This document shows, one piece after another, positions 1 to 6,598 of a stretch of 12,415 nucleotides of DNA. The notes under the pieces were generated by a model. It did no database searches, had not been told where the DNA came from, and saw nothing but the letters and a program-made list of their open reading frames with translations. The translations under genes were made by a program, and so were the position numbers. The stretch lies in the NCBI GenBank assembly GCA_016866585.1, contig VGMB01000020.1:1-12415 (forward strand). The letters run 5' to 3'. The stretch is from Chlamydiota bacterium (GTDB lineage Bacteria; Chlamydiota; Chlamydiia; Chlamydiales; Rhabdochlamydiaceae). Positions within the stretch are counted from its first letter, which is position 1; each line of letters begins with the position of its first letter.

Positions 1-83
1 TCAAACAGCCTTATATTTCTAATCCTGAAGATAGAATAACAACAATACATCCTCAGTACCCCATAAAAGAGTCTTCTATATAA
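1..83 (+). CDS. C-terminal end of a truncated upstream gene (unrecognised)
   Basis: One plus-strand frame is open from the left edge (first full codon at base 3) to a TAA at 81-83. It encodes 26 residues ending in YPIKESSI. A strong terminator begins 8 bases after the stop, which is the main reason to read this as the real end of a gene that starts outside the window. The fragment is polar, has no recognisable motif, and is too short to assign to a family. The other two forward frames stop at 20-22 and 37-39. Confidence 0.55.
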   Translation, partial: KQPYISNPEDRITTIHPQYPIKESSI

Positions 84-91
84 AAAAACTT

Positions 92-120
92 AAAGGCTGG
101 TGCGCCAGCCTTTTTATTTT
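92..120 (+). terminator. Rho-independent terminator
   Basis: A perfect 9-bp stem (AAAGGCTGG, 92-100, with CCAGCCTTT, 105-113) closes a TGCG tetraloop and runs into a T-rich tail, TTTTTATTTT at 111-120. It lies just after the stop of the truncated upstream gene and before the phosphatase gene, so it separates the two transcription units. The reverse strand also has a T-rich stretch after the stem, so it could work in both directions. Confidence 0.9.
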
Positions 121-187
121 CTTCCATTAAAATCTCTACTATTTTTAGATATTATCCTTTACTTTCTATTTTACGGAATAGACCACA

Positions 188-2299
188 ATGTCAATATCTA
201 AAATTATTTACACAACATCTAACTATACACAAGTTTCAACGATTACAGGCACAGAAAACAGAATCCAGCAAAAAGAGAAAAACGAGCTAGATGTCTCACA
301 AAAAAAATCACACCTAGCGAACCCTTTAAAACACGTTTACTCTGATTACAGGCAAATTCAGCTTTACGATAGCGCGGAAGAAGCTCAAAGCGATCTGTTG
401 CACCTAACAACACACCTTTTACCAAAAATAGAGCGCGAGTATTTTAGCAATCAGTTAGTAAGCAGCAACACACTCCCAACAAAATCAGCCTCAGAAATCA
501 AACGTGAATACTTTGAAAGCCTAAACCAACTAGAAGCAATAAAAAATCTAACAGGTAATATAGACCATCTAAAACATCTTCTTTTAATTGAAAACGCAAC
601 TATCACAGAGCAAACAAACTCAATAATCCAGGATCTTATATTTCAGCTAGAAGAAATTAATGCTATTTCAGAGCAGAGCAACAACTCTATTTACAGATGT
701 AATAAAGCTTTTTTTTACATTTTCTGTTGCATTTGTAAGGATAAGAAGCAAAATAAACTCACAACTGAGCTCGAATCTTTACGCTCACTAAAATCCAGCG
801 ATCTTGTTAAAGAAAAAATAAGAGCTCTTGTAGCAGAAGAAACAGAGCTCATGAATACATATCAAATAGCGGAAACACACAAGCAATCTTTAGAGGTTAA
901 TATCCGGGAACTTAAAGTACTCGATGATTTTTTCACCGTAAAACACGACTATGAAAGGATTCTTCAACGAAGAAACCACCTCCAAGGTCTGATAGAGAAA
1001 ATTAATCACGAAAAAGCTGCAGCTTACATCACAACCAAAGATCTATTAACTCTCTACAACTCCCACTGGAATGAAGATGGAAGTTTTTTCGACTTTTTCC
1101 CCTTCGATAAAAAGCAATTTATACACATCATAAATAGGCACAACACCTCATTTCCCATACGTCACGATGATGGAGACTCAGGCGTGGTGGAGAAAAAGGT
1201 ATTAACTCAACAAGCAAATGTATTTGTACGAGCAGATCTACATGGAGACCTAAAAAGTTTGTTGCAAAACCTAATAGCGTTACAAGAACAAGGCCATCTG
1301 GACGAAAACTTCAAGTGCCATGAAAGTACGCAGCTAATATTTTTAGGTGATTACGGAGACAGAGGCATGTATTCTATGCAGGTATTTGAGCTGCTTATGC
1401 TTTTGCGTATGGAGAACCCTGGAAATATAACCTTAATACGAGGCAATCATGAGGACACAGAAATCAACTCAGTATTTCATGGGCTTGACAGCAATCTTTT
1501 AGATTTCATAAATAACGCGAAAACCAAAGAGCTCTTAGATATATTTTACAATACGATGCCGCTTGGAGTTTTTATCGCCCAAAAAGAAAGTGAAGATGAG
1601 CTCCAGTTTGTTTTATTTTCACATGGACTATTTGACATTCACTTCGACGCCTACCCCCTTTTAAACACAAGATCAAATAACGACTATACAACAGTCAAAA
1701 ATATAAATTCGTATTCTTCCAGAAATGTATACCATCTTTTAAGCTCCAGAGTGAGATCTATTGAAATTGATGATTCCATAAACTATGAAGAGCTCCTAGA
1801 CGTTACTACAGAAAAAAATGAAAAAAAAAGAATCAAGCAGCAAATAGCTGCAAAAAAAATTCACACCCTTGCAACTAGAGACATCAGGAATTCATACAAT
1901 AGGAATGTCAATGGCTTTTGTTGGGCAGATATCAAGCTGGATGAGGGAGAATCTCAGATTGAGTCCCTTGAGTATAGAATGTATAAACTTTCCGTTAAAG
2001 ACATAAAACACTACTTGAGACTGATCAGCTCGGATTACGCTAAAGTAAAAATGGTATTTCGAGGTCATGAGCATGTTCACTGCCTTCACTTTAATAAAGG
2101 TAAGACAGTCGCTGTGACCTTGCCTATTGGCATGGATTCTCCGATGAAAGACAAGTATAGAGGACAACTTGATACATTTTATGTATTAACAACAGGTGGA
2201 AAAGTCAAAGATTGGAAAAAGCAATCAATTAAAAGAGCAAGCGGATCTAGTCTATACGAGGTTAGTCCTTCGCACAGCATTTATTCTCATGATATTTAG
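188..2299 (+). CDS. PPP-family phosphatase with long helical N-terminus; candidate secreted effector
   Basis: This is a 703-aa protein. The C-terminal half carries every hallmark of the PPP (PP1/PP2A/calcineurin-type) metallophosphoesterase fold in order: ADLHGD (349-354, metal ligands D350 and H352), GDYGDRG (387-393), RGNHED (418-423), SHG (478-480), a WAD at 579-581 like the WSDP of PP1, and RGHEHVH (625-631). PPP enzymes use two metal ions to remove phosphate from Ser/Thr, sometimes Tyr, residues. Residues 1-340 have no known domain. They are polar and rich in E, K, Q and L, with probable coiled coils near 105-160 and 190-275, and a short hydrophobic Cys-rich patch at 174-183. There is no classical signal peptide or clear membrane anchor. 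The ATG at 188 is the first in frame; only a weak GGA precedes it. The gene stands alone between a terminator and a convergent operon. The fusion resembles Legionella effectors that carry PPP domains, and type III secretion into the host is my inference. Phosphatase-fold assignment is firm; substrate and secretion are unknown. Confidence 0.85.
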   Translation: MSISKIIYTTSNYTQVSTITGTENRIQQKEKNELDVSQKKSHLANPLKHVYSDYRQIQLYDSAEEAQSDLLHLTTHLLPKIEREYFSNQLVSSNTLPTKSASEIKREYFESLNQLEAIKNLTGNIDHLKHLLLIENATITEQTNSIIQDLIFQLEEINAISEQSNNSIYRCNKAFFYIFCCICKDKKQNKLTTELESLRSLKSSDLVKEKIRALVAEETELMNTYQIAETHKQSLEVNIRELKVLDDFFTVKHDYERILQRRNHLQGLIEKINHEKAAAYITTKDLLTLYNSHWNEDGSFFDFFPFDKKQFIHIINRHNTSFPIRHDDGDSGVVEKKVLTQQANVFVRADLHGDLKSLLQNLIALQEQGHLDENFKCHESTQLIFLGDYGDRGMYSMQVFELLMLLRMENPGNITLIRGNHEDTEINSVFHGLDSNLLDFINNAKTKELLDIFYNTMPLGVFIAQKESEDELQFVLFSHGLFDIHFDAYPLLNTRSNNDYTTVKNINSYSSRNVYHLLSSRVRSIEIDDSINYEELLDVTTEKNEKKRIKQQIAAKKIHTLATRDIRNSYNRNVNGFCWADIKLDEGESQIESLEYRMYKLSVKDIKHYLRLISSDYAKVKMVFRGHEHVHCLHFNKGKTVAVTLPIGMDSPMKDKYRGQLDTFYVLTTGGKVKDWKKQSIKRASGSSLYEVSPSHSIYSHDI

Positions 2300-3582
2300 C
2301 TTTGAGCAGGCTCTTTCACAGGCTCTGGATCATCATAACATTTTTTTATAGAATAGACGACAAAGCACCATGTGATAAAAAGCAATAAGTTAACCCATGA
2401 CAGAGCCCCGACCACCGAATTTGCAAAAAACAACTGAGCAATCATAACAACGAAAGAAGCAAATATCTTAGATCCTCTATACATAAAAACATCAATCAAA
2501 GCTTTTGCTCGGAATTTTTCTTCTGTTTTCAAAGGTATATAAAGCATCTCCTTTATAACGTTGAAAAGAGAAAAATCGAAACATTTTATCGTAAGAAAAG
2601 CATAGGATATAACGCCGAAAACAGGAAATAGGATAAATGAGAAGCAATTAAACCCAAGAACTATCGGTATCATCAAATGAGTCTTATACTTGCCCATTAG
2701 TTTAATAAGGGCATAAACACCTATGAACTGGAATGTCATAGTAAGGATATTACCAAAAGCCAATAGCCTGCCAAAATACTGGGTACGCACATCTTTTTCA
2801 GGATAGAGTTTTTCCAGGTAATTATTGAATTGAAAATCTGTTAATGTTGCAGTAATCTGCATAAAAGCGACCATTAGCAGGATAGAAAACAATAACCTTG
2901 AACCTAAAATCAATGAAATAGATTCTTTAAATGGAGCATTATTTTTTATATCCGAGGCGACCTTCTGCTCGGTAGAAGCGCTAAATTTAATCAACATTTT
3001 ATAAGCAAATATTAGCAGCGTGTATATAGGTATGGTAAACAAAAGAAGATTTTCAGAACCTACACTAACAGCAAAACTACCGGCTATCACACTGCCTGTA
3101 AGTCCCCCTACAGCTCCAACTCCAAATAACAGACCATATAGATATTTTGCCCTGGAAAGATGAGTGCTGGTATGGATCACAGACCATAGTAGCTGGAACA
3201 TAAGCATCACATAGATATCTTTCCAGATGTAATAAAGGAAAGGGACCACGGAGTGCATAGATAAAAGCACTGAAGATAAAGCATTTATCCCGGTAACAAT
3301 AGAAGCTATGATAAAGAACAGAGAAAAACAACCTAATCTTCCTAGATACCTGTTATACAATGTGACAATAAACAAGTTTAAAGGAATGCTCAAAATCCAA
3401 GCCCAGGGGAATGCCTTAGCTCCATAACTTGCAATAAAAAGCGAATTACTCACCGGTCGAACGATAGCATACTCTGCCGATATGAGGTAGCTACAAAACA
3501 TGGCTGCTACGATAAACATTTTTTCGCCAGCAGAAAACTGACTAAGAGAGTTTCTAATCTGGGTTATGTATTTACTTATCAA
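2296..3582 (-). CDS. NTT (ATP/ADP translocase)-related membrane transporter, short form
   Basis: This is a 428-aa, very hydrophobic inner-membrane protein with about 11-12 predicted membrane segments. It resembles the ATP/ADP translocase (NTT, TLC) family, a branch of the MFS-like fold used by Chlamydiae and Rickettsiae to exchange or import host nucleotides. The clearest match is the late block KEMLYIPL (344-351) followed by KFRAKALIDVFMYRGSK (356-372). An early RPVSNSLF (42-49) and DFQFNNYLEKLYPEK (249-263) also fit. Classical NTTs are about 500-540 residues, so this is a shortened or divergent member and its substrate cannot be read from sequence. The start is TTG at 3582: no in-frame ATG lies between it and the upstream stop, and GAGGA sits 8 bases before it. 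It is the last gene of an operon, 15 bp after the HD-domain gene. Its stop codon overlaps the stop of the convergent phosphatase gene. A plain MFS permease is the alternative. Confidence 0.75.
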   Translation of the reverse strand: MISKYITQIRNSLSQFSAGEKMFIVAAMFCSYLISAEYAIVRPVSNSLFIASYGAKAFPWAWILSIPLNLFIVTLYNRYLGRLGCFSLFFIIASIVTGINALSSVLLSMHSVVPFLYYIWKDIYVMLMFQLLWSVIHTSTHLSRAKYLYGLLFGVGAVGGLTGSVIAGSFAVSVGSENLLLFTIPIYTLLIFAYKMLIKFSASTEQKVASDIKNNAPFKESISLILGSRLLFSILLMVAFMQITATLTDFQFNNYLEKLYPEKDVRTQYFGRLLAFGNILTMTFQFIGVYALIKLMGKYKTHLMIPIVLGFNCFSFILFPVFGVISYAFLTIKCFDFSLFNVIKEMLYIPLKTEEKFRAKALIDVFMYRGSKIFASFVVMIAQLFFANSVVGALSWVNLLLFITWCFVVYSIKKCYDDPEPVKEPAQS

Positions 3583-3597
3583 AAGCCATTCCTCACT

Positions 3598-4845
3598 TTA
3601 TACAGCAGTGGACTGATTTAATTCTTTATGAAGCTCGCTCGGAATAAAAACATCAGCGGTAATATAGGGAGCTATTAAAAGCCTCGAACAATCCAAGCCA
3701 TCCACTATTGTTCCTGATTTCTTCAAGACTGGAAATGTAGAGGTCCTTTGCTCGTTGCTGTTGTTTACCCCAAAGTCAAGATGATCACAACAAAAACCTT
3801 TCTTTACTAAAAATTCTTGCAATCCTTGCACGTCTAACTCTTTAGTAATCTCCATACAAACATATCTTTTTGACCTATCGAACAATGCTAAACAGTCTGG
3901 ATGGATATCAGAAGATTTCTTCATCTCTTTTTGAGCCTCGACTAGGATAGTGTTATCAGTAAAAGAGAGGTACTCATTCAGACTTTCTAGAGGGTTATAT
4001 TTATCATAAATATACTTCATAAAACGGGCCATATGGTAGCCATAGGCCTTTACTGACGGGTATTGATACACCCTTTTATGCATGAAGTGTCTTGCAAGAA
4101 GAAGAGCCTCACAAGACTGTACTCCATTTTCTTCTATACCAAGCTCCCATCTTGAGTGCTCATTACTTGGAAGAACTCTAAGCATCTCGATAAGTTGTTG
4201 ATAGTCAAAAAGGCCATATGAAAGCCCTGTACAACGGGAGTCCCTAAGAAGATAATCAATTCTATCGGCTCCAAAAAAATCACCGGTGATCATTTGGCTT
4301 ACAACCCGCTCCCAATCAGATAGGCACTCATTTGCAATAGGATGATCTATCTGTCGGATACTAGATTCCCCTAACGATATTTTAATGACATCATTTTTTG
4401 GATTTCGACCTGGGTATTCAGATTCCAGCATTTGCCAAAGATCTTTAAGGTGGTGACTTTCTATAACATAAAGAGTCCATTTTTCATGCCCCCCTTTGCC
4501 TAGGAGATTTTTTTCAGCAACGTGAGAAAAAGGCAGGTGCCCTAGATCGTGACAAAGTGCTGCAAGACGCAATATTTGGCGCCAGTAAGGGATTGATCCA
4601 TCTATAGAGATGTCTTCAGGTAAGCGAGAGGCAATTTGATCAAAGATCTGACTTGCTACCTGCATGACGCCCAGTGAATGCTCAAAGCGAGTATGAGTCG
4701 CTCCGGGATAGACGAGGTATGTCACTCCCAGCTGGCGTATATAATGAAGTCGTTGGAAGACCGGCGAGTCGACAAGGAATGCTTCCAAAGTGCTCAGCCT
4801 TATAAAACCATGAACTGGATCAAAAATCTTCTTACTGGTAACCAT
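3598..4845 (-). CDS. HD-domain dNTP triphosphohydrolase-like protein (SAMHD1/YwfO family)
   Basis: This is a 415-aa soluble protein of the COG1078 group, which includes Bacillus YwfO and resembles the catalytic core of SAMHD1. Such enzymes cleave dNTPs to a deoxynucleoside and triphosphate. The opening, FDPVHGFIRLS (8-18), and QRLHYIRQLG (31-40) are typical of the group. The HD metal site is complete: H56 in TRFEHSLG, H99-D100 in CHDLGHLPFSH, and D194 in GADRIDYLLRD. By alignment to SAMHD1, Y198 and D202 match its substrate-contacting Y315 and D319. Length agrees with YwfO. The start ATG at 4845 has a good ribosome binding site (AGAGG, 6 bases upstream) that overlaps the TAG stop of the preceding gene. 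The gene lies between a GuaB/GuaC family enzyme and an NTT-like transporter in one operon, which fits a role in purine nucleotide balance. The preferred nucleotide, perhaps dGTP, is a guess. Confidence 0.85.
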   Translation of the reverse strand: MVTSKKIFDPVHGFIRLSTLEAFLVDSPVFQRLHYIRQLGVTYLVYPGATHTRFEHSLGVMQVASQIFDQIASRLPEDISIDGSIPYWRQILRLAALCHDLGHLPFSHVAEKNLLGKGGHEKWTLYVIESHHLKDLWQMLESEYPGRNPKNDVIKISLGESSIRQIDHPIANECLSDWERVVSQMITGDFFGADRIDYLLRDSRCTGLSYGLFDYQQLIEMLRVLPSNEHSRWELGIEENGVQSCEALLLARHFMHKRVYQYPSVKAYGYHMARFMKYIYDKYNPLESLNEYLSFTDNTILVEAQKEMKKSSDIHPDCLALFDRSKRYVCMEITKELDVQGLQEFLVKKGFCCDHLDFGVNNSNEQRTSTFPVLKKSGTIVDGLDCSRLLIAPYITADVFIPSELHKELNQSTAV

Positions 4846-4854
4846 GACAGACCT

Positions 4855-5886
4855 CTACCCTCTACCCGCTGTATCAGGTCTTGGTTTACTTTCGGAGAGA
4901 TAGCTAGCGCTTACTTCTATGAACTCTGCCTTTCTTTGAAGTTCTTTTATACTGCGAGCTCCACCGTAAGTCAGACCACTGCGTAGTCCCCCCATTAAGT
5001 TGTTTATCAGTTGATTAGCAGAACCTGAAACAGGCCCCCAGAAATCTATCCCTTCTGCAACAGTCTTGTCTTTAAGACCTCCATAAAAGTCAGTTTGGAA
5101 ATCTTCACTAGCTTGTCCTCTAAATTTAGCTTCAAGCAATGAAGGGTTTGAAGCGCACTGTCTTTTTGGAGCTGCACTTTCTTTTGTCATAGCAAACAGC
5201 TTTCCAATCATCACAGAGCTTGCTCCTGCCGCAAGAGCTAAAACAACATCACGACTTGTTCGTATGCCACCATCAGCAATTAAAGGAACTCTTAGTTTAT
5301 CAGCTATTTTTGCGCATTCATAAACTGCGGTAAATTGAGGAACACCAAATCCAGTAACCATTCTCGTTGTGCACGCAGCGCCAGGTCCTACTCCAACTTT
5401 CACTGCATCTGCACCTGCGTTGACCAGATCATGATATGCCATGGCAGTACAGACGTTACCTGCTATGACATCTTTTGTAGGATGGGTTTTTTTAAGCTCT
5501 TGGATAAATTTACACATTCTATCGGAATGACCATGTGCCACGTCTATACAAACACCAGAGGCACCTGCATCCAGAAGAGCTCTTGTTTCTTCGATCTTCA
5601 AAATACCGCAGGAGATAAATGTATTTTCACCAAAACGCTTAACCCACTTCAACTGCTCTTCAAAAGGGGTAAATCTATGAAATATCGGCATAGATCCGTT
5701 TTCAATAAGAACTTCTGCAAGCTCTTCGCTTATAGCTGTGTCCATATTAGCGCAAATTAAAGGAATCTGAATTTTTCGATTTTTCGTGATCCATGTTTCT
5801 AAAGAAGGCTCAGTTCTCGAAGGTACGTTATTGAACTGTGGGACAAGGGCAACATCATCAAAAGTAAATCCTTTGCGAAAAGTCAT
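4855..5886 (-). CDS. IMP dehydrogenase / GMP reductase family protein lacking CBS domains
   Basis: This is a 343-aa TIM-barrel enzyme of the GuaB/GuaC superfamily. Visible motifs are FTFDDVALVP (7-16), the catalytic loop GPGAACTTR (168-175) with Cys172 and Thr174, ADGGIRT (204-210), and MGGLRSGLTY (298-307). IMP dehydrogenase makes XMP from IMP with NAD+; GMP reductase turns GMP back into IMP with NADPH. The tandem CBS domains of ordinary IMPDH, expected after about residue 95, are absent, so length fits GMP reductase. The flap gives mixed signals: GQASEDFQ (257-264) resembles the GSASEFQ of Bacillus-type GMP reductase, the Arg-Tyr pair of IMPDH is not visible there, yet DKTVAEGI (273-280) and the VPQ at 182-184 look IMPDH-like. 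I therefore leave the reaction open and give no symbol. The ATG at 5886 has AGGA 4 bases upstream. It is the first gene of a three-gene operon, 9 bp ahead of the HD-domain gene. guaA is not nearby. Confidence 0.85.
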   Translation of the reverse strand: MTFRKGFTFDDVALVPQFNNVPSRTEPSLETWITKNRKIQIPLICANMDTAISEELAEVLIENGSMPIFHRFTPFEEQLKWVKRFGENTFISCGILKIEETRALLDAGASGVCIDVAHGHSDRMCKFIQELKKTHPTKDVIAGNVCTAMAYHDLVNAGADAVKVGVGPGAACTTRMVTGFGVPQFTAVYECAKIADKLRVPLIADGGIRTSRDVVLALAAGASSVMIGKLFAMTKESAAPKRQCASNPSLLEAKFRGQASEDFQTDFYGGLKDKTVAEGIDFWGPVSGSANQLINNLMGGLRSGLTYGGARSIKELQRKAEFIEVSASYLSESKPRPDTAGRG

Positions 5887-5917
5887 AATATCCTCATATG
5901 TCTAATGATAAATAACT

Positions 5918-5947
5918 AATATACCTGAAATCATCATATAAAGGAAA
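5918..5947 (-). promoter_or_regulatory. Possible promoter of the guaB/C-HD-transporter operon
   Basis: Read on the minus strand, TATATT (5918-5923) lies 18 bases after TTTCCT (5942-5947). The -10 is a fair match and the -35 is poor. It would start transcription about 25 bases before the ATG at 5886. It is reported because the operon needs a promoter here and nothing better is seen in the 90 bases upstream. Confidence 0.3.
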
Positions 5948-6068
5948 AAAATTGATACCCATGACGGATGTGAATTAAAAATATAGATATGCACAAAACA
6001 TTTTAAGCTGACGCTTAGAGACTTCTGATTTCAAATAGATTTCATCGATAATGATGGATCTGTTTAAA

Positions 6069-6087
6069 AAACCACTCTTCCTGGTTT
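6069..6087 (-). terminator. Weak hairpin, possible minus-strand terminator
   Basis: AAACCA (6069-6074) pairs with TGGTTT (6082-6087) around a 7-base loop. Read on the minus strand, the stem ends in a run of six T. It would block read-through from the decayed cyclase region towards the operon that starts at 5886. The stem is short and AT-rich, so chance is a real alternative. Confidence 0.25.
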
Positions 6088-6133
6088 AGATAAAAATTCG
6101 CAAAAAAATATTAAAATATTTAATTAAATCTCT

Positions 6134-6167
6134 AAAAAAATAGACTTATTGATCGCAAAACAATAAG
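6134..6167 (-). terminator. Possible minus-strand rho-independent terminator after the decayed cyclase locus
   Basis: CTTATTG (6145-6151) and CAATAAG (6161-6167) form a perfect 7-bp stem with a 9-base loop. On the minus strand a run of seven T follows four bases after the stem (6134-6140). It sits about 60 bases past the last decayed frame (stop at 6225), where a terminator of the former gene would be expected. The low GC of the stem keeps confidence low. Confidence 0.3.
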
Positions 6168-6224
6168 GAGCCTAAAATAAGCGAATACGCAAAGCACAAC
6201 AGGCGAAATATAATCAAAAACTCA

Positions 6225-6317
6225 TCATTCGAGAGCAACTTTACTATTGAAATCTGCAATTGCTTGATCCAACTCCTTTAGTTCGCCAGGATCCGTTTTT
6301 AACATCCTATATTTCAT
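6225..6317 (-). other. Short open frame (30 aa) overlapping the end of the cyclase remnant
   Basis: This minus-strand frame starts at ATG 6317 in an ATGA overlap with the stop of the cyclase remnant and ends at TGA 6225. It encodes 30 residues, MKYRMLKTDPGELKELDQAI onward, mostly helical and acidic. I do not recognise it. The overlap could mean translational coupling, but next to a broken gene it is more likely part of the same decayed locus, shifted out of frame. GGATAT precedes the ATG, a weak ribosome binding site. Confidence 0.25.
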
Positions 6318-6478
6318 TCATGATATCCTTCAAAGCTGGCTTGGGGCAAATGCTGCTTATCTAAATGGGGCCAGTATTCAACATTCTTTCCATCTTTGAT
6401 GCGATAAACCGTCGCTTCGCTCTAAGAAACACTCTTTCTGGTCGGATCTCTGCCTTTAAATTCACCTAGATGCGTTCC
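6314..6478 (-). pseudogene. Remnant of a SnoaL-like / ester cyclase gene
   Basis: On the minus strand, 55 codons read GTHLGEFKGRDPTRKSVS, then TAG (6422-6424), then SEATVYRIKDGKNVEYWPHLD and a short tail ending in TGA at 6314-6316. This matches the C-terminal part of SnoaL-like polyketide/ester cyclases (NTF2-like fold), whose typical end reads GTHxGEFxG...GKxVxxxxxxxYRIxDGKIVExWxxxD. The N-terminal two thirds are missing: a TAA at 6479-6481 directly precedes the fragment and stops are frequent beyond it. An internal stop plus lost N-terminus means it cannot make a working enzyme. Family members are often horizontally acquired in intracellular bacteria, and decay of such a gene here is my inference. 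Confidence 0.65.
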
Positions 6479-6502
6479 TTATGATCATTATAAGTGAGAA
6501 AA

Positions 6503-6508
6503 TATAAT
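6503..6508 (+). promoter_or_regulatory. Perfect -10 hexamer, possible promoter of the glycosyltransferase gene
   Basis: TATAAT at 6503-6508 matches the consensus exactly, but the best -35 at 18-base spacing is only TTATGA (6479-6484). If used, transcription would start about 85 bases upstream of the glycosyltransferase ATG. In DNA this AT-rich the hexamer can arise by chance. Confidence 0.3.
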
Positions 6509-6598
6509 AGCTTGTTTTTTTAGAAAAACAACCTGAAGTAATTGTTGATTTTTTTAAGACAACCCGAAAAAATAAGCTTTTCTAACTAAATAAAAAAA

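Larger units (their letters stand above)
5887..6598. other. Gene-poor intergenic stretch with decayed coding remains
   Basis: About 710 bases between the divergent nucleotide operon and glycosyltransferase gene hold no intact gene. The right half carries minus-strand remains of a SnoaL-like/ester cyclase gene and a short overlapping frame. A further minus-strand frame of about 36 codons ending at a TAA at 5975-5977 contains no motif I know and may be chance or another remnant. The rest is strongly AT-rich, with two weak hairpins at 6069-6087 and 6134-6167 and the promoter candidates for both flanking genes. No tRNA, insertion sequence ends or repeats typical of a mobile element were seen. Confidence 0.6.

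Noticed and set aside
150..155. TATTAT as -10 of the phosphatase gene
   Set aside because: No acceptable -35 lies 16-18 bases upstream, and such hexamers are frequent in this AT-rich leader; the promoter was left uncalled.
1892..2167. Minus-strand 91-codon frame inside the phosphatase gene
   Set aside because: It overlaps the conserved RGHEHVH-coding part of the phosphatase; no motif or promoter of its own.
4678..5760. Plus-strand open frames of 102 and 141 codons opposite the HD and GuaB/GuaC genes
   Set aside because: They lie antisense inside clearly recognised genes, have Cys/His/Ser-rich composition typical of shadow frames and no ribosome binding site or family match.
5887..6598. CRISPR array, insertion sequence or riboswitch in the long intergenic region
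   Set aside because: No regularly spaced repeats, transposase motifs, terminal inverted repeats or conserved aptamer-like GC-rich structure were seen; only AT-rich sequence and a gene remnant.
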